A DNA stretch of 64,000 bases from Pseudomonadota bacterium (GTDB taxonomy: Bacteria; Pseudomonadota; Alphaproteobacteria; Dongiales; Dongiaceae), in assembly GCA_021792365.1 (NCBI GenBank), contig JAJYUT010000002.1:372001-436000 (forward strand), read 5' to 3'. Under the pieces are notes generated by a model, which saw only the letters and a program-made list of their open reading frames with translations, was not told the origin of the DNA and ran no database searches. The position numbers and the translations under genes were made by a program. Below, piece after piece: positions 55,234 through 63,938 of this stretch (its first letter is position 1; each line of letters begins with the position of its first letter).

Positions 55234-55611
55234 TTAGCGCCGCGTCTTAAGATATTCGATGACCAGCCTGCGCTTGTCCGGATCCGCCTGCTTGTAGAGC
55301 ATCACCGAACCCGGAATGACGGATTGCGGGTCGGCGAGCCATTGGTCGAGCGTAGCCTCGTCCCACACTAGGCCGCTCCCGCCCACGACGAAGGCAGGCG
55401 AATACTTGAAGCTCTCCACCTTCCCCGCCGCGCGGCCGATGACGCCGAACAGGTTGGGTCCCTGGCGCGGCCCCGCCTCCGGCGCCGCGACATGGCAGGT
55501 CCCGCAGGATTTCTTGAACTGCGCTTCGGCAGCAGCGAGATCGACCGGGGTCGCGAAGGCAACTGGGGGCAGAACAGCAAGCCAGAACGCCACGCCGGCA
55601 AAACACCGCAT
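55234..55611 (-). CDS. Monohaem cytochrome c
   Basis: 125 aa from ATG 55611, preceded by GGAGGTGG. Signal peptide MRCFAGVAFWLAVLPPVAFA, haem motif CGTCH at about residues 37–41 and Met ligand in GSVMLYKQ (about 104). It resembles class I c2-like cytochromes (GPNLFGVIGRAAG, FKYSPAF, LDQWLADPQSVIPG). It is periplasmic and may accept electrons from the GMC dehydrogenase 1.5 kb away, whose usual triple-haem partner is absent here. That link is inferred. Confidence 0.92.
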   Translation of the reverse strand: MRCFAGVAFWLAVLPPVAFATPVDLAAAEAQFKKSCGTCHVAAPEAGPRQGPNLFGVIGRAAGKVESFKYSPAFVVGGSGLVWDEATLDQWLADPQSVIPGSVMLYKQADPDKRRLVIEYLKTRR

Positions 55612-55790
55612 CGCCACCACCTCCGAAACCAGATTTGCCGGTGATCCTAGCGCCGTCACCACATGCCCGGTGTTAGCCAAATACTACAATACATCGGGTA
55701 GAACGGATCGAGGACGTAACAGTACAATTTCCCTCTTGCGCGGCGCGCGTCGGCCATGGCTGGCTTTCGCTCGCTGCGAGGAGTCTTGCC

Positions 55791-56420
55791 ATGCCTGATC
55801 TTCACACCTGGATCTCGTTCGTCGCCGCCACCGAGGCGCTGCTGATCATGCCCGGCCCCACGGTCCTGCTGGTCATCAGCTACGCCCTGGCGCAGGGGAA
55901 GCGCTCCGCCTGGGCGACGGTGCCGGGCGTGGCGGCCGGCGACTTCACGGCCATGGCCCTCTCCCTCGCCGGGTTGGGCGCTCTCCTAGCGGCCTCGGCG
56001 GAGCTGTTCACCGTGCTCAAGTTGGCAGGCGCGGCCTACCTCATCTATCTGGGCATCAAGGTCCTGCGCGCCCCCGTGCCGGAAACGCTCGATGACAACG
56101 CGCCGCGCGAAAGCGCGCCGTGGCGCATCACGGCCCACGCCTATGCGGTCACGGCTCTCAACCCGAAGAGCATCGTGTTCTACGTCGCGTTTTTCCCGTT
56201 GTTCCTGAGCGCCGACCTGCCGCTGCTGCCGCAGGTCATCGTGCTGGGCGGCACCTTCCTGGTGATGGCGACCGTCAACGCCGTCCTCTACGCCCTGCTC
56301 GCGGGCCAGGTGACGCGCTTCCTGAAGGGTTATCGGGCGCGGAGGAATTTGAACCGCACGGCGGGCGGGATCCTGCTGGTGACCGGCGGCCTGCTCGGCC
56401 TGGCCAGGCGATCGGCGTAG
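55791..56420 (+). CDS. LysE-family exporter (tandem copy 1)
   Basis: 209 aa with six predicted helices. The N-terminal ALLIMPGPTVLLVISYALAQ contains the LysE/RhtB PGP motif; LIYLGIKVLRAP and TALNPKSIVFYVAFFPLF are also family-typical. The family exports amino acids or derivatives. It is the first of three same-length copies in a row, with only four bases to copy 2. Copy 1 is the most divergent. Confidence 0.9.
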   Translation: MPDLHTWISFVAATEALLIMPGPTVLLVISYALAQGKRSAWATVPGVAAGDFTAMALSLAGLGALLAASAELFTVLKLAGAAYLIYLGIKVLRAPVPETLDDNAPRESAPWRITAHAYAVTALNPKSIVFYVAFFPLFLSADLPLLPQVIVLGGTFLVMATVNAVLYALLAGQVTRFLKGYRARRNLNRTAGGILLVTGGLLGLARRSA

Positions 56421-56424
56421 CACC

Positions 56425-57054
56425 ATGCCTGATCTTCACATCTGGGTCGCCTTTGTCCTCGCGGCCGAGGCGCTGCTGATCATGCCCGGTCCCACCGACA
56501 TGGTGGTGGTGAGCTACGCCCTCACCCAGGGCAAGCGCTCGGCCTGGGCCAGCGTTCCGGGCGTGACGCTCGGCGACGCAACTGCGCTCATCCTGTCGCT
56601 GCTGGGGCTCGGCGCAATCCTGATGACCTCGGCAGATCTGTTCAACGCACTGAAGATCGCCGGCGCCCTTTACCTGGTATATCTCGGCATAAAGACGTGG
56701 CGCGCGCCGGTGCCGGAGACGCTCGACGACCGCCCTTCGCTGCAGCATGGCCGCTGGCGCATCATGGCACATACCTATATGGCGACCGCGCTCAATCCCG
56801 GCGGCATTGTGTTCTACGTGGCCTTCTTCCCGCAGTTCCTGAGCGCAGACAAGCCGTTGCTGCCTCAGGTCGCCGTGTTCGGCACAACCTTCATCGCCAT
56901 GGGCACGCTCAATTCGATCCTCTATGCCACGCTGGCGCTGCGGGTGCGCCGCTTCGTCACGAGCTACCGCGCGCGCAAGAACATGAATCGCGCCACCGGT
57001 GCCTTCCTGATGGCTATGGGCGGCGTCGTGGCATTGGCAAGACGCGCGGCTTGA
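56425..57054 (+). CDS. LysE-family exporter (tandem copy 2)
   Basis: 209 aa. LLIMPGPTDMVVVSYALTQG at the N-terminus, KIAGALYLVYLGIKTWRAPV in the middle and TALNPGGIVFYVAFFPQFL near the second half. Closest to copy 3 (both share YLGIKTWRAPVPETL and a YRAR/QRARKN end). Located between copies 1 and 3, 12 bases before copy 3, so the three form one transcript. Substrate not known. Confidence 0.9.
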   Translation: MPDLHIWVAFVLAAEALLIMPGPTDMVVVSYALTQGKRSAWASVPGVTLGDATALILSLLGLGAILMTSADLFNALKIAGALYLVYLGIKTWRAPVPETLDDRPSLQHGRWRIMAHTYMATALNPGGIVFYVAFFPQFLSADKPLLPQVAVFGTTFIAMGTLNSILYATLALRVRRFVTSYRARKNMNRATGAFLMAMGGVVALARRAA

Positions 57055-57066
57055 GGGAGAGAGCGC

Positions 57067-57696
57067 ATGCCTGAACTTCACGCCATCGGTGCCTTCGTCA
57101 CGGCCGCGGTCCTGCTGCTGGTCGTGCCCGGTCCCACCGATACCTTGGTCGTCAGCTACGTCCTGATCCGGGGCCGCCGCTCCGCGCTTGCCAGCGTGCC
57201 GGGTGTCTGCCTCGGCTATATCGCGTCGCTCAGCTTGACGCTGCTCGGCCTCGGCGCGCTGCTGATGACCTCCGCCGAGCTGTTCCATGCGCTGAAGATC
57301 GCTGGCGCCGTTTACCTCATCTATCTCGGTATCAAGACCTGGCGCGCGCCGGTGCCGGAAACCCTGAACGACGATGGGCGGCTGGCGCGCGACAAGTGGC
57401 GCATGTTCACGCAGTCCTTCATCGTGACCGCCCTCAATCCCGCCGGCATCATGTTCTACGTGGCGTTCTTTCCGCAGTTCATCGACATCGAACGGCCGCT
57501 GATGCCGCAGATGGTCGCCCTGGGTGCGTGCTTCGTCATCCTCGGCACGCTCAACTCCGCGCTCTACGCCACCCTCGCCGTGCAGGTGCGCCGCTTCGTC
57601 CACAGCCAGCGCGCCCGCAAGAACATCAATCGCGCTACCGGCGGCATCCTGATCGCGATGGGCGGCATGATGAGTCTCGCCAGGCGCGCGGCGTAG
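57067..57696 (+). CDS. LysE-family exporter (tandem copy 3)
   Basis: 209 aa. LLVVPGPTDTLVVSYVLIRG, KIAGAVYLIYLGIKTWRAPV and TALNPAGIMFYVAFFPQFI. GAGGGAGAG precedes the ATG. A class V aminotransferase gene follows by 24 bases on the same strand and may supply or remove the exported amino-acid derivative. Confidence 0.9.
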   Translation: MPELHAIGAFVTAAVLLLVVPGPTDTLVVSYVLIRGRRSALASVPGVCLGYIASLSLTLLGLGALLMTSAELFHALKIAGAVYLIYLGIKTWRAPVPETLNDDGRLARDKWRMFTQSFIVTALNPAGIMFYVAFFPQFIDIERPLMPQMVALGACFVILGTLNSALYATLAVQVRRFVHSQRARKNINRATGGILIAMGGMMSLARRAA

Positions 57697-57720
57697 TTAA
57701 GGCAGTTCGAAGGTTCATCG

Positions 57721-58896
57721 ATGCAGACTCTCGATATCGCCCGCCTGCGCGCGGACACGCCAGCTTGCGAGAAGCTGATCTATTTCAACAATGCCGGCTC
57801 CTCCCTGATGCCGCAGCCGGTCTATCAGACCGTGCTCGATCACCTGGCGCTTGAACAGGCCATCGGCGGATACGCGGCCGAAGGCCAAGCCGAGCCATTG
57901 CTGGAGGACTTCTACGACGCGTTCGCCGCGCTGCTGAACTGCGATCGGTCCGAGATCGCCTATGTCGAGAACGCGACCCGTGCGTGGGATATGGCGTTCT
58001 ACTCCCTGCCCTTGAAGGAAGGCGATCGCATCCTCACCGTGGAGGCGGAGTACGTCAGCAACTTCCTCGCCTATCTGCACCAAGCCAGGCGCCGAGGCCT
58101 GGAGATCGACATCGCGCCGTGCGATGCCAGTGGCCAGGTCGACCTCGACGCCCTGGAGCGCCTGATCGGCCCGAAGACCAGACTGATTGCCGTCACCCAC
58201 ATTCCGACCCAGGGCGGCCTGGTCAATCCGGCAGAGGAGATCGGCAATATCGCGCGCCGCCACGGCATCACCTATCTGCTGGATGCGTGCCAGTCGGTCG
58301 GCCAGATGCCGCTCGACGTCCGAACGATCGGCTGCGACCTGCTGTCCGGCACCGGCCGCAAGTTCCTGCGCGGCCCGCGCGGTACAGGGTTTCTCTATGT
58401 CTCGAAAGATATCCTCCAGCAGCTCGACCCGCCCTTCATCGATCTGCACGCCGCCACCTGGACGGACGCCCGCAGCTTCACGATGCGGCCCGACGCACGG
58501 CGGTTCGAGAACTGGGAAAGCTATGTCGCCGGCCGCGTCGGCTTGCGCACGGCGGTACGCTATGCGCTCGAAATCGGTCTTGAGCCGATCCGCGCGCGCG
58601 TCACGATGCTGGCCGATCGCCTGCGCGCGTCACTCGCGGAACTGCCGGGCGTCACGGTGCGGGATCTCGGCCGCGTGCGCTCCGGCATCGTGACCTTTAC
58701 CAAGAATGGCGAAGCGCCCCCTGAGATCCAAGCCCGCTTGCGCGCCGCCAATGTCAGCGTCTCCGTCTCGAGCAGGACGTCGGCCCAGCTCGATTTCGGG
58801 CGGCGCGGACTCAGCCAAGTGGTCCGCGCCTCGGTGCACTATTTCAATACCGAGCGCGAGATCGAGCTCCTTTGCCGGACCCTCCAGCAGGCCTAG
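57721..58896 (+). CDS. Class V PLP-dependent aminotransferase (cysteine desulfurase-like)
   Basis: 391 aa. Fold-type I features: YFNNAGSSLMPQPV at the N-terminus, THIPTQGGLVNPAEEI, LDACQSVGQMPLDV with the PLP-contact Asp, and GTGRKFLRGPRGTGFLYV with the Schiff-base Lys. This resembles selenocysteine-lyase/cysteine-desulfurase-like relatives including enzymes that cleave C–S bonds. The active-site Cys loop of IscS/SufS is not apparent, so iron–sulfur assembly is unlikely. Downstream of three exporters; substrate unknown. Confidence 0.88.
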   Translation: MQTLDIARLRADTPACEKLIYFNNAGSSLMPQPVYQTVLDHLALEQAIGGYAAEGQAEPLLEDFYDAFAALLNCDRSEIAYVENATRAWDMAFYSLPLKEGDRILTVEAEYVSNFLAYLHQARRRGLEIDIAPCDASGQVDLDALERLIGPKTRLIAVTHIPTQGGLVNPAEEIGNIARRHGITYLLDACQSVGQMPLDVRTIGCDLLSGTGRKFLRGPRGTGFLYVSKDILQQLDPPFIDLHAATWTDARSFTMRPDARRFENWESYVAGRVGLRTAVRYALEIGLEPIRARVTMLADRLRASLAELPGVTVRDLGRVRSGIVTFTKNGEAPPEIQARLRAANVSVSVSSRTSAQLDFGRRGLSQVVRASVHYFNTEREIELLCRTLQQA

Positions 58897-58976
58897 TCTG
58901 TTGACTGGCTGGCTTTGGCGGTTGGCGCGCAGTGGTGCGATGTCGGCCCAGGCCAGTCCAATAGGAGGATCATATC

Positions 58977-59381
58977 ATGGACGTGATCGCATACCTGTTC
59001 TTCGAAGGCCGCACTGAAGAAGCGCTGGACTTCTATCAGCGCGCGCTTGGCGCAAAGGTGGAGGCGGTCCATCGTTACAAGGACAGCCCGGAGCCCGGCC
59101 ACGCTCCGCCGGGGGCGGAGAACAAGGTGATGCACGCCACCTTCACCATCGGCGATACGACCGTCATGGCGTCGGATGGAAACTGCCAGGGAGCGCCGGA
59201 CTTCAGGGGCGTTTCGCTGTCGCTCAACGTCGGCACGGAAGCAGAGGCGGAGCAACTTTTCGCGGCCTTGAGTGACGGCGGCCAGGTCCAACTGCCGCTG
59301 ACCAAGACCTTCTTCTCGCCACGCTTCGGGATGGTCGCTGACCGCTTCGGCGTTTCCTGGATGGTGCACGTCCGCCCGTAG
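58977..59381 (+). CDS. VOC-family protein, PhnB-like
   Basis: 134 aa. It begins VIAYLFFEGRTEEALDFYQR, has VMHATFTIGDTTVMASDG, and ends SPRFGMVADRFGVSWMVHV, the pattern of the PhnB/3-demethylubiquinone-methyltransferase-like group of the vicinal oxygen chelate fold. These usually dimerise; most have no known reaction. TAGGAGG lies upstream of the ATG. Convergent with the SDR gene. Confidence 0.87.
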   Translation: MDVIAYLFFEGRTEEALDFYQRALGAKVEAVHRYKDSPEPGHAPPGAENKVMHATFTIGDTTVMASDGNCQGAPDFRGVSLSLNVGTEAEAEQLFAALSDGGQVQLPLTKTFFSPRFGMVADRFGVSWMVHVRP

Positions 59382-59390
59382 GAAGAGCGC

Positions 59391-60170
59391 CTACAACGTG
59401 CCCGGATAGGTTCCGCCGTCGACCAGGATGTTCTGCCCGACGATGTAGCCGGCGTGCTGACTGCACAGGAAGGCGCAGACCGCGCCGAATTCCTCTGGCG
59501 TGCCGAAGCGGCCGCTGGTTTCCGCGGCCTTGGCCTCCGCCAGCGCGGTCTCGACGGGCACGCGGCGGGCGCGGGCATCCGCTTCGGTCAGCTTGAGCAG
59601 GCGGTCGGTCTCGTGCGAGCCGGGCAGCAGGTTATTGATCGTAACGTTGTGCCTGGCGACCTGGCGCGACAGGCCCGCGACGAACCCGGTCAAGCCAGCC
59701 CGAGCGCCGTTGGAAAGGCCAAGCGTGGGATAGGGGCTCTTCACTGCCGCCGAGGTGATATTGACGATGCGACCCCATTGCCGCTCGACCATCCCGTCGA
59801 TCACCGCCTTCATCAGCAGGATGTGGGTGATCATGTTGTTCTGCACCGCCTGATGCCACTCGTATTCGCCCCAGTCGCGGAAGTCGCCGGCCGGCGGGCC
59901 GCCAGAATTCGTGACGAGAATGTCCGGGTTGGCGCAGGCGGACAGGAGAGCCTGCCGCCCCTCCGCCGTCGTCACGTCCGCCACCACCGAGGTGACGCGC
60001 GTGCCGCTCGCCTTGCGGATCGCCTCGGCGGTCTCCGCAAGCTGGGCCAAGTGACGCGCCGCAATCGTGACCTTCACGCCCTCGCGGGCCAGGGCCTCTG
60101 CGCAGGCCCGTCCGAGCCCCTTGCTCGCGCCGCAGACGATGGCCTTCTTGCCGGCAATTCCGAGTTCCAC
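59391..60170 (-). CDS. SDR-family oxidoreductase without the YxxxK motif
   Basis: 259 aa. The Rossmann motif is GASKGLGRACAEALAREG (about residues 14–31) with NSGGP (in place of NNAG) and NITSAAVKSPYPTLGLSN. The catalytic Tyr-x3-Lys is not present; the aligned segment reads SNGARAGL. Other SDRs with SNxxRAG exist, and these may use another residue or have lost NAD(P)-dependent redox activity. The C-terminus (CSQHAGYIVGQNILVDGGTY) is standard. Confidence 0.88.
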   Translation of the reverse strand: MELGIAGKKAIVCGASKGLGRACAEALAREGVKVTIAARHLAQLAETAEAIRKASGTRVTSVVADVTTAEGRQALLSACANPDILVTNSGGPPAGDFRDWGEYEWHQAVQNNMITHILLMKAVIDGMVERQWGRIVNITSAAVKSPYPTLGLSNGARAGLTGFVAGLSRQVARHNVTINNLLPGSHETDRLLKLTEADARARRVPVETALAEAKAAETSGRFGTPEEFGAVCAFLCSQHAGYIVGQNILVDGGTYPGTL

Positions 60171-60337
60171 GCCTCACCCTCCTTCGCCCTCCGCGCCGCG
60201 CCTCCCGCCCTTTTATGTCAAGGGCTTGGAGCCGTCCATGGGGCATAAGTCCTTGGCGCTTGCCGGACCGGGCGGAACGGCCTAGGTTGCGATGCAACAG
60301 CGATATCCACAGAGAATCCGGGCCAGAGGCCGCACGC

Positions 60338-61393
60338 ATGTCCAACCGTTTCCTGCAGCTTTTGAGCAGCCGCCCCTTCCTGATGGTGGATGGCGCCACC
60401 GGCACCAACCTGTTCGCGGCCGGGCTGATGACCGGCGACGCGCCGGAGATGTGGAATTTCGAGCATCCGGAGCGGATCGAGGCGCTGCACCAGTCCTTCG
60501 TGGATGCCGGTGCGGACGTCTTCCTCACCAACTCCTTCGGCGGCACGCGCTACCGGCTGAAGCTGCACAACGCACAGGACCGGGTGCGCGAAATGAACCG
60601 CGAGGCCGCGCGTATCGGCCGCCGCATCGCCGACCGGGCCATGAAGGAGAAGGGCCGCGACATCATCGTAGGCGGCTCCATCGGCCCGACGGGCGAACTG
60701 TACGAGCCGCTCGGTCCCCTCACCATCGACGACGGTGCGGACGCCTTCGCCGAACAGGCGCGCGCTTTGGCCGAAGGCGGCGTCGACGTGCTGTGGATCG
60801 AGACCATGTCCTCCAAGGAGGAAGTGACCGCCGCGGTCAAGGGAGCCGCGGTCACCGGCCTGCCGATCGTGACGACCTGTTCCTTCGATACCAACGGCCG
60901 GACCATGATGGGCCTGACGCCGGCGGATTTCGTCGCCTTCGTGCATGAGCTCGATCCGAAGCCGGTCGCCTATGGCGCGAATTGCGGCGTCGGCGCACCG
61001 GACCTCGCGGTCACCATCACGCAGTTGAAGGCAGCCGCTCAGCCCGGCGACGTCATCGTAGCCAAGGGCAATTGCGGCATTCCGTACTACGAGGAAGGCC
61101 ATATCCGCTACAACGGCACGCCGGAGCTGATGGCGGAATATGCCAAGGTGGTGCGTGACGCCGGCGCGCGCATCGTGGGCGGCTGCTGCGGCACCTCGCC
61201 CGATCATCTGCGCGCCATACGCGATTCGCTCGACCACTACGAGCCGGGCGGGATGCCGAGCGTCGATGGCATCGTCACGCGGCTGGGGCAGCTCACCTCC
61301 AAGGCGGCGGCGACCTTGGGCTCGGAGCAGCCGGGCGGTCGGCGCGGCCGGCGGCAGCGGGCGAACGGCGCGGACACGCACCCCAACTTCTGA
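60338..61393 (+). CDS. Betaine–homocysteine S-methyltransferase-like protein
   Basis: 351 aa from ATG 60338 (MSNRFLQLLSSRPFLMVDGA). The S-methyltransferase TIM barrel shows VDGATGTNLFAAGLM, TNSFGGTRYRLK, YGANCGVG and the zinc pair in IVGGCCGTSPDHL. In this family a methyl group goes from glycine betaine (or S-methylmethionine) to homocysteine, giving methionine. A basic tail (GGRRGRRQRANG) is unusual and echoes the Gly/Arg-rich N-terminus of the MttB-like protein at 41672. Together with the MttB- and DMGDH-like genes it supports betaine catabolism. Confidence 0.9.
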   Translation: MSNRFLQLLSSRPFLMVDGATGTNLFAAGLMTGDAPEMWNFEHPERIEALHQSFVDAGADVFLTNSFGGTRYRLKLHNAQDRVREMNREAARIGRRIADRAMKEKGRDIIVGGSIGPTGELYEPLGPLTIDDGADAFAEQARALAEGGVDVLWIETMSSKEEVTAAVKGAAVTGLPIVTTCSFDTNGRTMMGLTPADFVAFVHELDPKPVAYGANCGVGAPDLAVTITQLKAAAQPGDVIVAKGNCGIPYYEEGHIRYNGTPELMAEYAKVVRDAGARIVGGCCGTSPDHLRAIRDSLDHYEPGGMPSVDGIVTRLGQLTSKAAATLGSEQPGGRRGRRQRANGADTHPNF

Positions 61394-61423
61394 CGACGAA
61401 ACTACAAAAATCAGAGTCCTTCG

Positions 61424-63193
61424 ATGTCTTCTCTCAGCGGCGCGCTCACCGAGATCGTTGCGCGGGTGTTCGGTGAGTTGGGCCTGCCCGCCGAATATGG
61501 ACGGGTGACGATCTCCAACCGGCCCGATCTCGGCCAGTTCCAGTGCAACGGCGCGCTCGCCGCCGCCAAGGCCGCGAAGCAGAACCCGCGCGTGATCGCA
61601 GAGCAGGTGATGGCGAAGCTGCAAAGCCTGCCGCAATTGCGCGACATCTCGCTCGCGGGTCCTGGCTTCATCAATCTCTCGCTCTCGGACGCGGCGCTGT
61701 CCGAATATGCGAACAAGATGGCCGCCGACGCGCGCCTCTCCGTCACGCGCCGGCGGCCGGAGATGGTGGTGCTGGATTACGGCGGCGCCAACATCGCGAA
61801 GGCGATGCATGTCGGCCATCTGCGGGCTGCCATCATCGGCGACGCGCTGCGGCGCATCTTCGGCTTCGCGGGCGACGAGACGGTCGGCGACGTCCACATG
61901 GGCGATTGGGGCCTGCAGATGGGCATGCTGATCTCGGAGATCGAGATCCGCCAGCCGCACCTGCCCTATTTCGATCGCGGATTCAAAGGTCCCTATCCGA
62001 ACCACAGCCCGGTTACGGTGACCGAGCTTGAGGAGATCTATCCGACCGCCAACGCAGCCTGCAAAGCCGATCCCGCCCGGATGGAGCGCGCGCGCCAGGC
62101 GACGGCGGAATTGCAGCAGGGGCGTCCCGGCTATCGCGCGCTGTGGCAGCACTTCTTTGATATCTCCGTCGAGGTCCTGAAGCGCGATTACGGCGCGCTC
62201 GGCGTGCATTTCGACCTGTGGAAGGGCGAGGCGCATGTCGACCCGCTGATCGGCCCCATGGTCGAGAAGATGAAGGGGATGGGTCTGGCAGAGGAGGATC
62301 AGGGCGCGCTGATCGTTCGCGTCGCCCAGCCGGACGACAAGAAGGAGATCCCGCCCCTCATCCTGGTGAAGCGCGACGGCGCGGCAATGTATTCGACCAC
62401 CGACCTCGCGACCATCGTGGACCGGGTGCACGAGCAGAACCCCGACCTCATCCTCTACATCGTGGATCAGCGCCAGCATCTGCATTTCGAGCAGGTGTTC
62501 CGCGCCGCCGTCATGGCGGGCCTCAACGGCAAGGCGAAGATGGAGCATCTCGGCTTCGGCACCATGAACGGGCCGGACGGCAAGCCTTTCAAGACCCGGG
62601 AAGGCGGCGTCATGAGGCTGCAGGACCTGATCGCGATGATGACCGGCGCCGCGCTCGACCGCCTGAAGGAGCAAGGCCTCGCCTCGGACTACGAGGAGGC
62701 AGAGCGGCAGGAGATTGCGCGCAAGGTGGGACTGGCCGCCCTCAAATTCGCGGACCTCAGCAACCATCGCGTCGCGAACTACGTATTCGATCTCGATCGC
62801 TTCGTGCGGTTCGAGGGCAAGACCGGCCCTTACCTGCTCTACGCCGCCGTGCGCATCAAGTCGATCCTGCGCAAGGCGGAAGCCCAGGGCGACCGGGTGG
62901 GCAAGCCCGGCGCGATCCTGCCGCCGGAGCCCGGCGAGCGCGACCTGATCCTCGCCCTCGGCGCATTGCCGGACGCGATCCAGGCAGCCTATGACGAGCG
63001 CGCGCCCAACAAGATCGCTGATTACGCCTACGGCCTGGCGCAGACCTTCAGCACCTACTACAACCAGTTCCATATCCTGAGCGAGCAGAACGAAGCCTTG
63101 CGCCGCTCGCGCCTGGAGCTTGCCGCTCTCACCCTGCGCGCGCTCGAGCTCTCCCTGTCCCTGCTCGGCATCAAGGTGCCGGAGCGGATGTAG
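61424..63193 (+). CDS. argS: Arginyl-tRNA synthetase
   Basis: 589 aa. HIGH-type motif HVGHLR near residue 128; the KMSKS equivalent is FKTREGG near residue 388, as is normal for many ArgRS. The N-terminal Add-1 domain and C-terminal anticodon-binding DALR domain (FSTYYNQFHILSEQNEALRR) are complete. It charges tRNA-Arg. It starts 30 bases after the methyltransferase gene and precedes the Sir2 gene by four bases. Confidence 0.98.
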   Translation: MSSLSGALTEIVARVFGELGLPAEYGRVTISNRPDLGQFQCNGALAAAKAAKQNPRVIAEQVMAKLQSLPQLRDISLAGPGFINLSLSDAALSEYANKMAADARLSVTRRRPEMVVLDYGGANIAKAMHVGHLRAAIIGDALRRIFGFAGDETVGDVHMGDWGLQMGMLISEIEIRQPHLPYFDRGFKGPYPNHSPVTVTELEEIYPTANAACKADPARMERARQATAELQQGRPGYRALWQHFFDISVEVLKRDYGALGVHFDLWKGEAHVDPLIGPMVEKMKGMGLAEEDQGALIVRVAQPDDKKEIPPLILVKRDGAAMYSTTDLATIVDRVHEQNPDLILYIVDQRQHLHFEQVFRAAVMAGLNGKAKMEHLGFGTMNGPDGKPFKTREGGVMRLQDLIAMMTGAALDRLKEQGLASDYEEAERQEIARKVGLAALKFADLSNHRVANYVFDLDRFVRFEGKTGPYLLYAAVRIKSILRKAEAQGDRVGKPGAILPPEPGERDLILALGALPDAIQAAYDERAPNKIADYAYGLAQTFSTYYNQFHILSEQNEALRRSRLELAALTLRALELSLSLLGIKVPERM

Positions 63194-63197
63194 CGTC

Positions 63198-63938
63198 ATG
63201 GCGGTCGATCTTCCTGCGGAACTGATCGATCGCCTGCGTGCAGCCCGTCGCATCGTGGCCTTCACCGGCGCGGGCATCTCTGCGGAAAGCGGCCTTTCCA
63301 CCTTTCGCGACACGCAGACCGGCCTTTGGGCGAAGTATCGTCCGGAAGACCTCGCGACGCCGCAGGCCTTCCGCCGCAATCCGCGCATGGTGTGGGAGTG
63401 GTACGAATGGCGCCGCGGCTTCGTCGCGCAGGCCGCGCCCAATCCCGGCCACCACGCCTTGGCGCAAATCGAAGCGGCGCGGCCGGGCTTCCTCCTGGCG
63501 ACGCAGAATGTCGACGGCCTGCACGCCCGCGCCGGCAGCCGGAACCTGGTCGAGCTGCACGGCAACATCCGCCGCACCATCTGCCTTGACCACCGGCATC
63601 CCGCGGAAAGCTGGGCGCCGGTCGATGAGCCGCCGCCGCGCTGCGGGCAATGTGGCGCGCCGCTGCGCCCCGATGTGGTCTGGTTCGGCGAAACCCTTCC
63701 GGAGGCGGCGCTGCGGCGTGCCCAGGAGGCGGCGGTGCAATGCGATTTGTTCCTCAGCATCGGCACCTCGACGATGGTCTATCCCGCGGCCGAGCTTCCC
63801 TTCATGGCCGGCGCCCACGGCGCGACGGTGATCGAGATCAATCCCGATTTCACGCCGCTCAGCAGGCTGGCGAACTTCGTGCTGCGCGAGAACGCCGGCA
63901 CTGCCCTGCCGGCGGTTGCGAGCGCGATGCTGGACTAG
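63198..63938 (+). CDS. cobB: Sir2-family NAD-dependent protein deacylase
   Basis: 246 aa from ATG 63198 (MAVDLPAELIDRLRAARRIV). Sirtuin motifs: FTGAGISAESGLSTFRD, TQNVDGLHARAG, catalytic His in VELHGNIRRT and GTSTMVYPAAELP. YEWR (Y-x-x-R) matches the desuccinylase/demalonylase class. Zinc ligands are Cys-x2-His (CLDH) and CGQC rather than four Cys. It should remove acyl groups from lysines, for example of acetyl-CoA synthetase. Directly downstream of argS and likely cotranscribed. Confidence 0.93.
   Translation: MAVDLPAELIDRLRAARRIVAFTGAGISAESGLSTFRDTQTGLWAKYRPEDLATPQAFRRNPRMVWEWYEWRRGFVAQAAPNPGHHALAQIEAARPGFLLATQNVDGLHARAGSRNLVELHGNIRRTICLDHRHPAESWAPVDEPPPRCGQCGAPLRPDVVWFGETLPEAALRRAQEAAVQCDLFLSIGTSTMVYPAAELPFMAGAHGATVIEINPDFTPLSRLANFVLRENAGTALPAVASAMLD

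Noticed and set aside
60218-63766. A 1182-codon open frame on the minus strand opposite the BHMT-like gene, argS and sirtuin
   Set aside because: Antisense shadow. The plus-strand genes carry full catalytic motifs, and the antisense product shows only low-complexity Arg/His/Asp-rich sequence.
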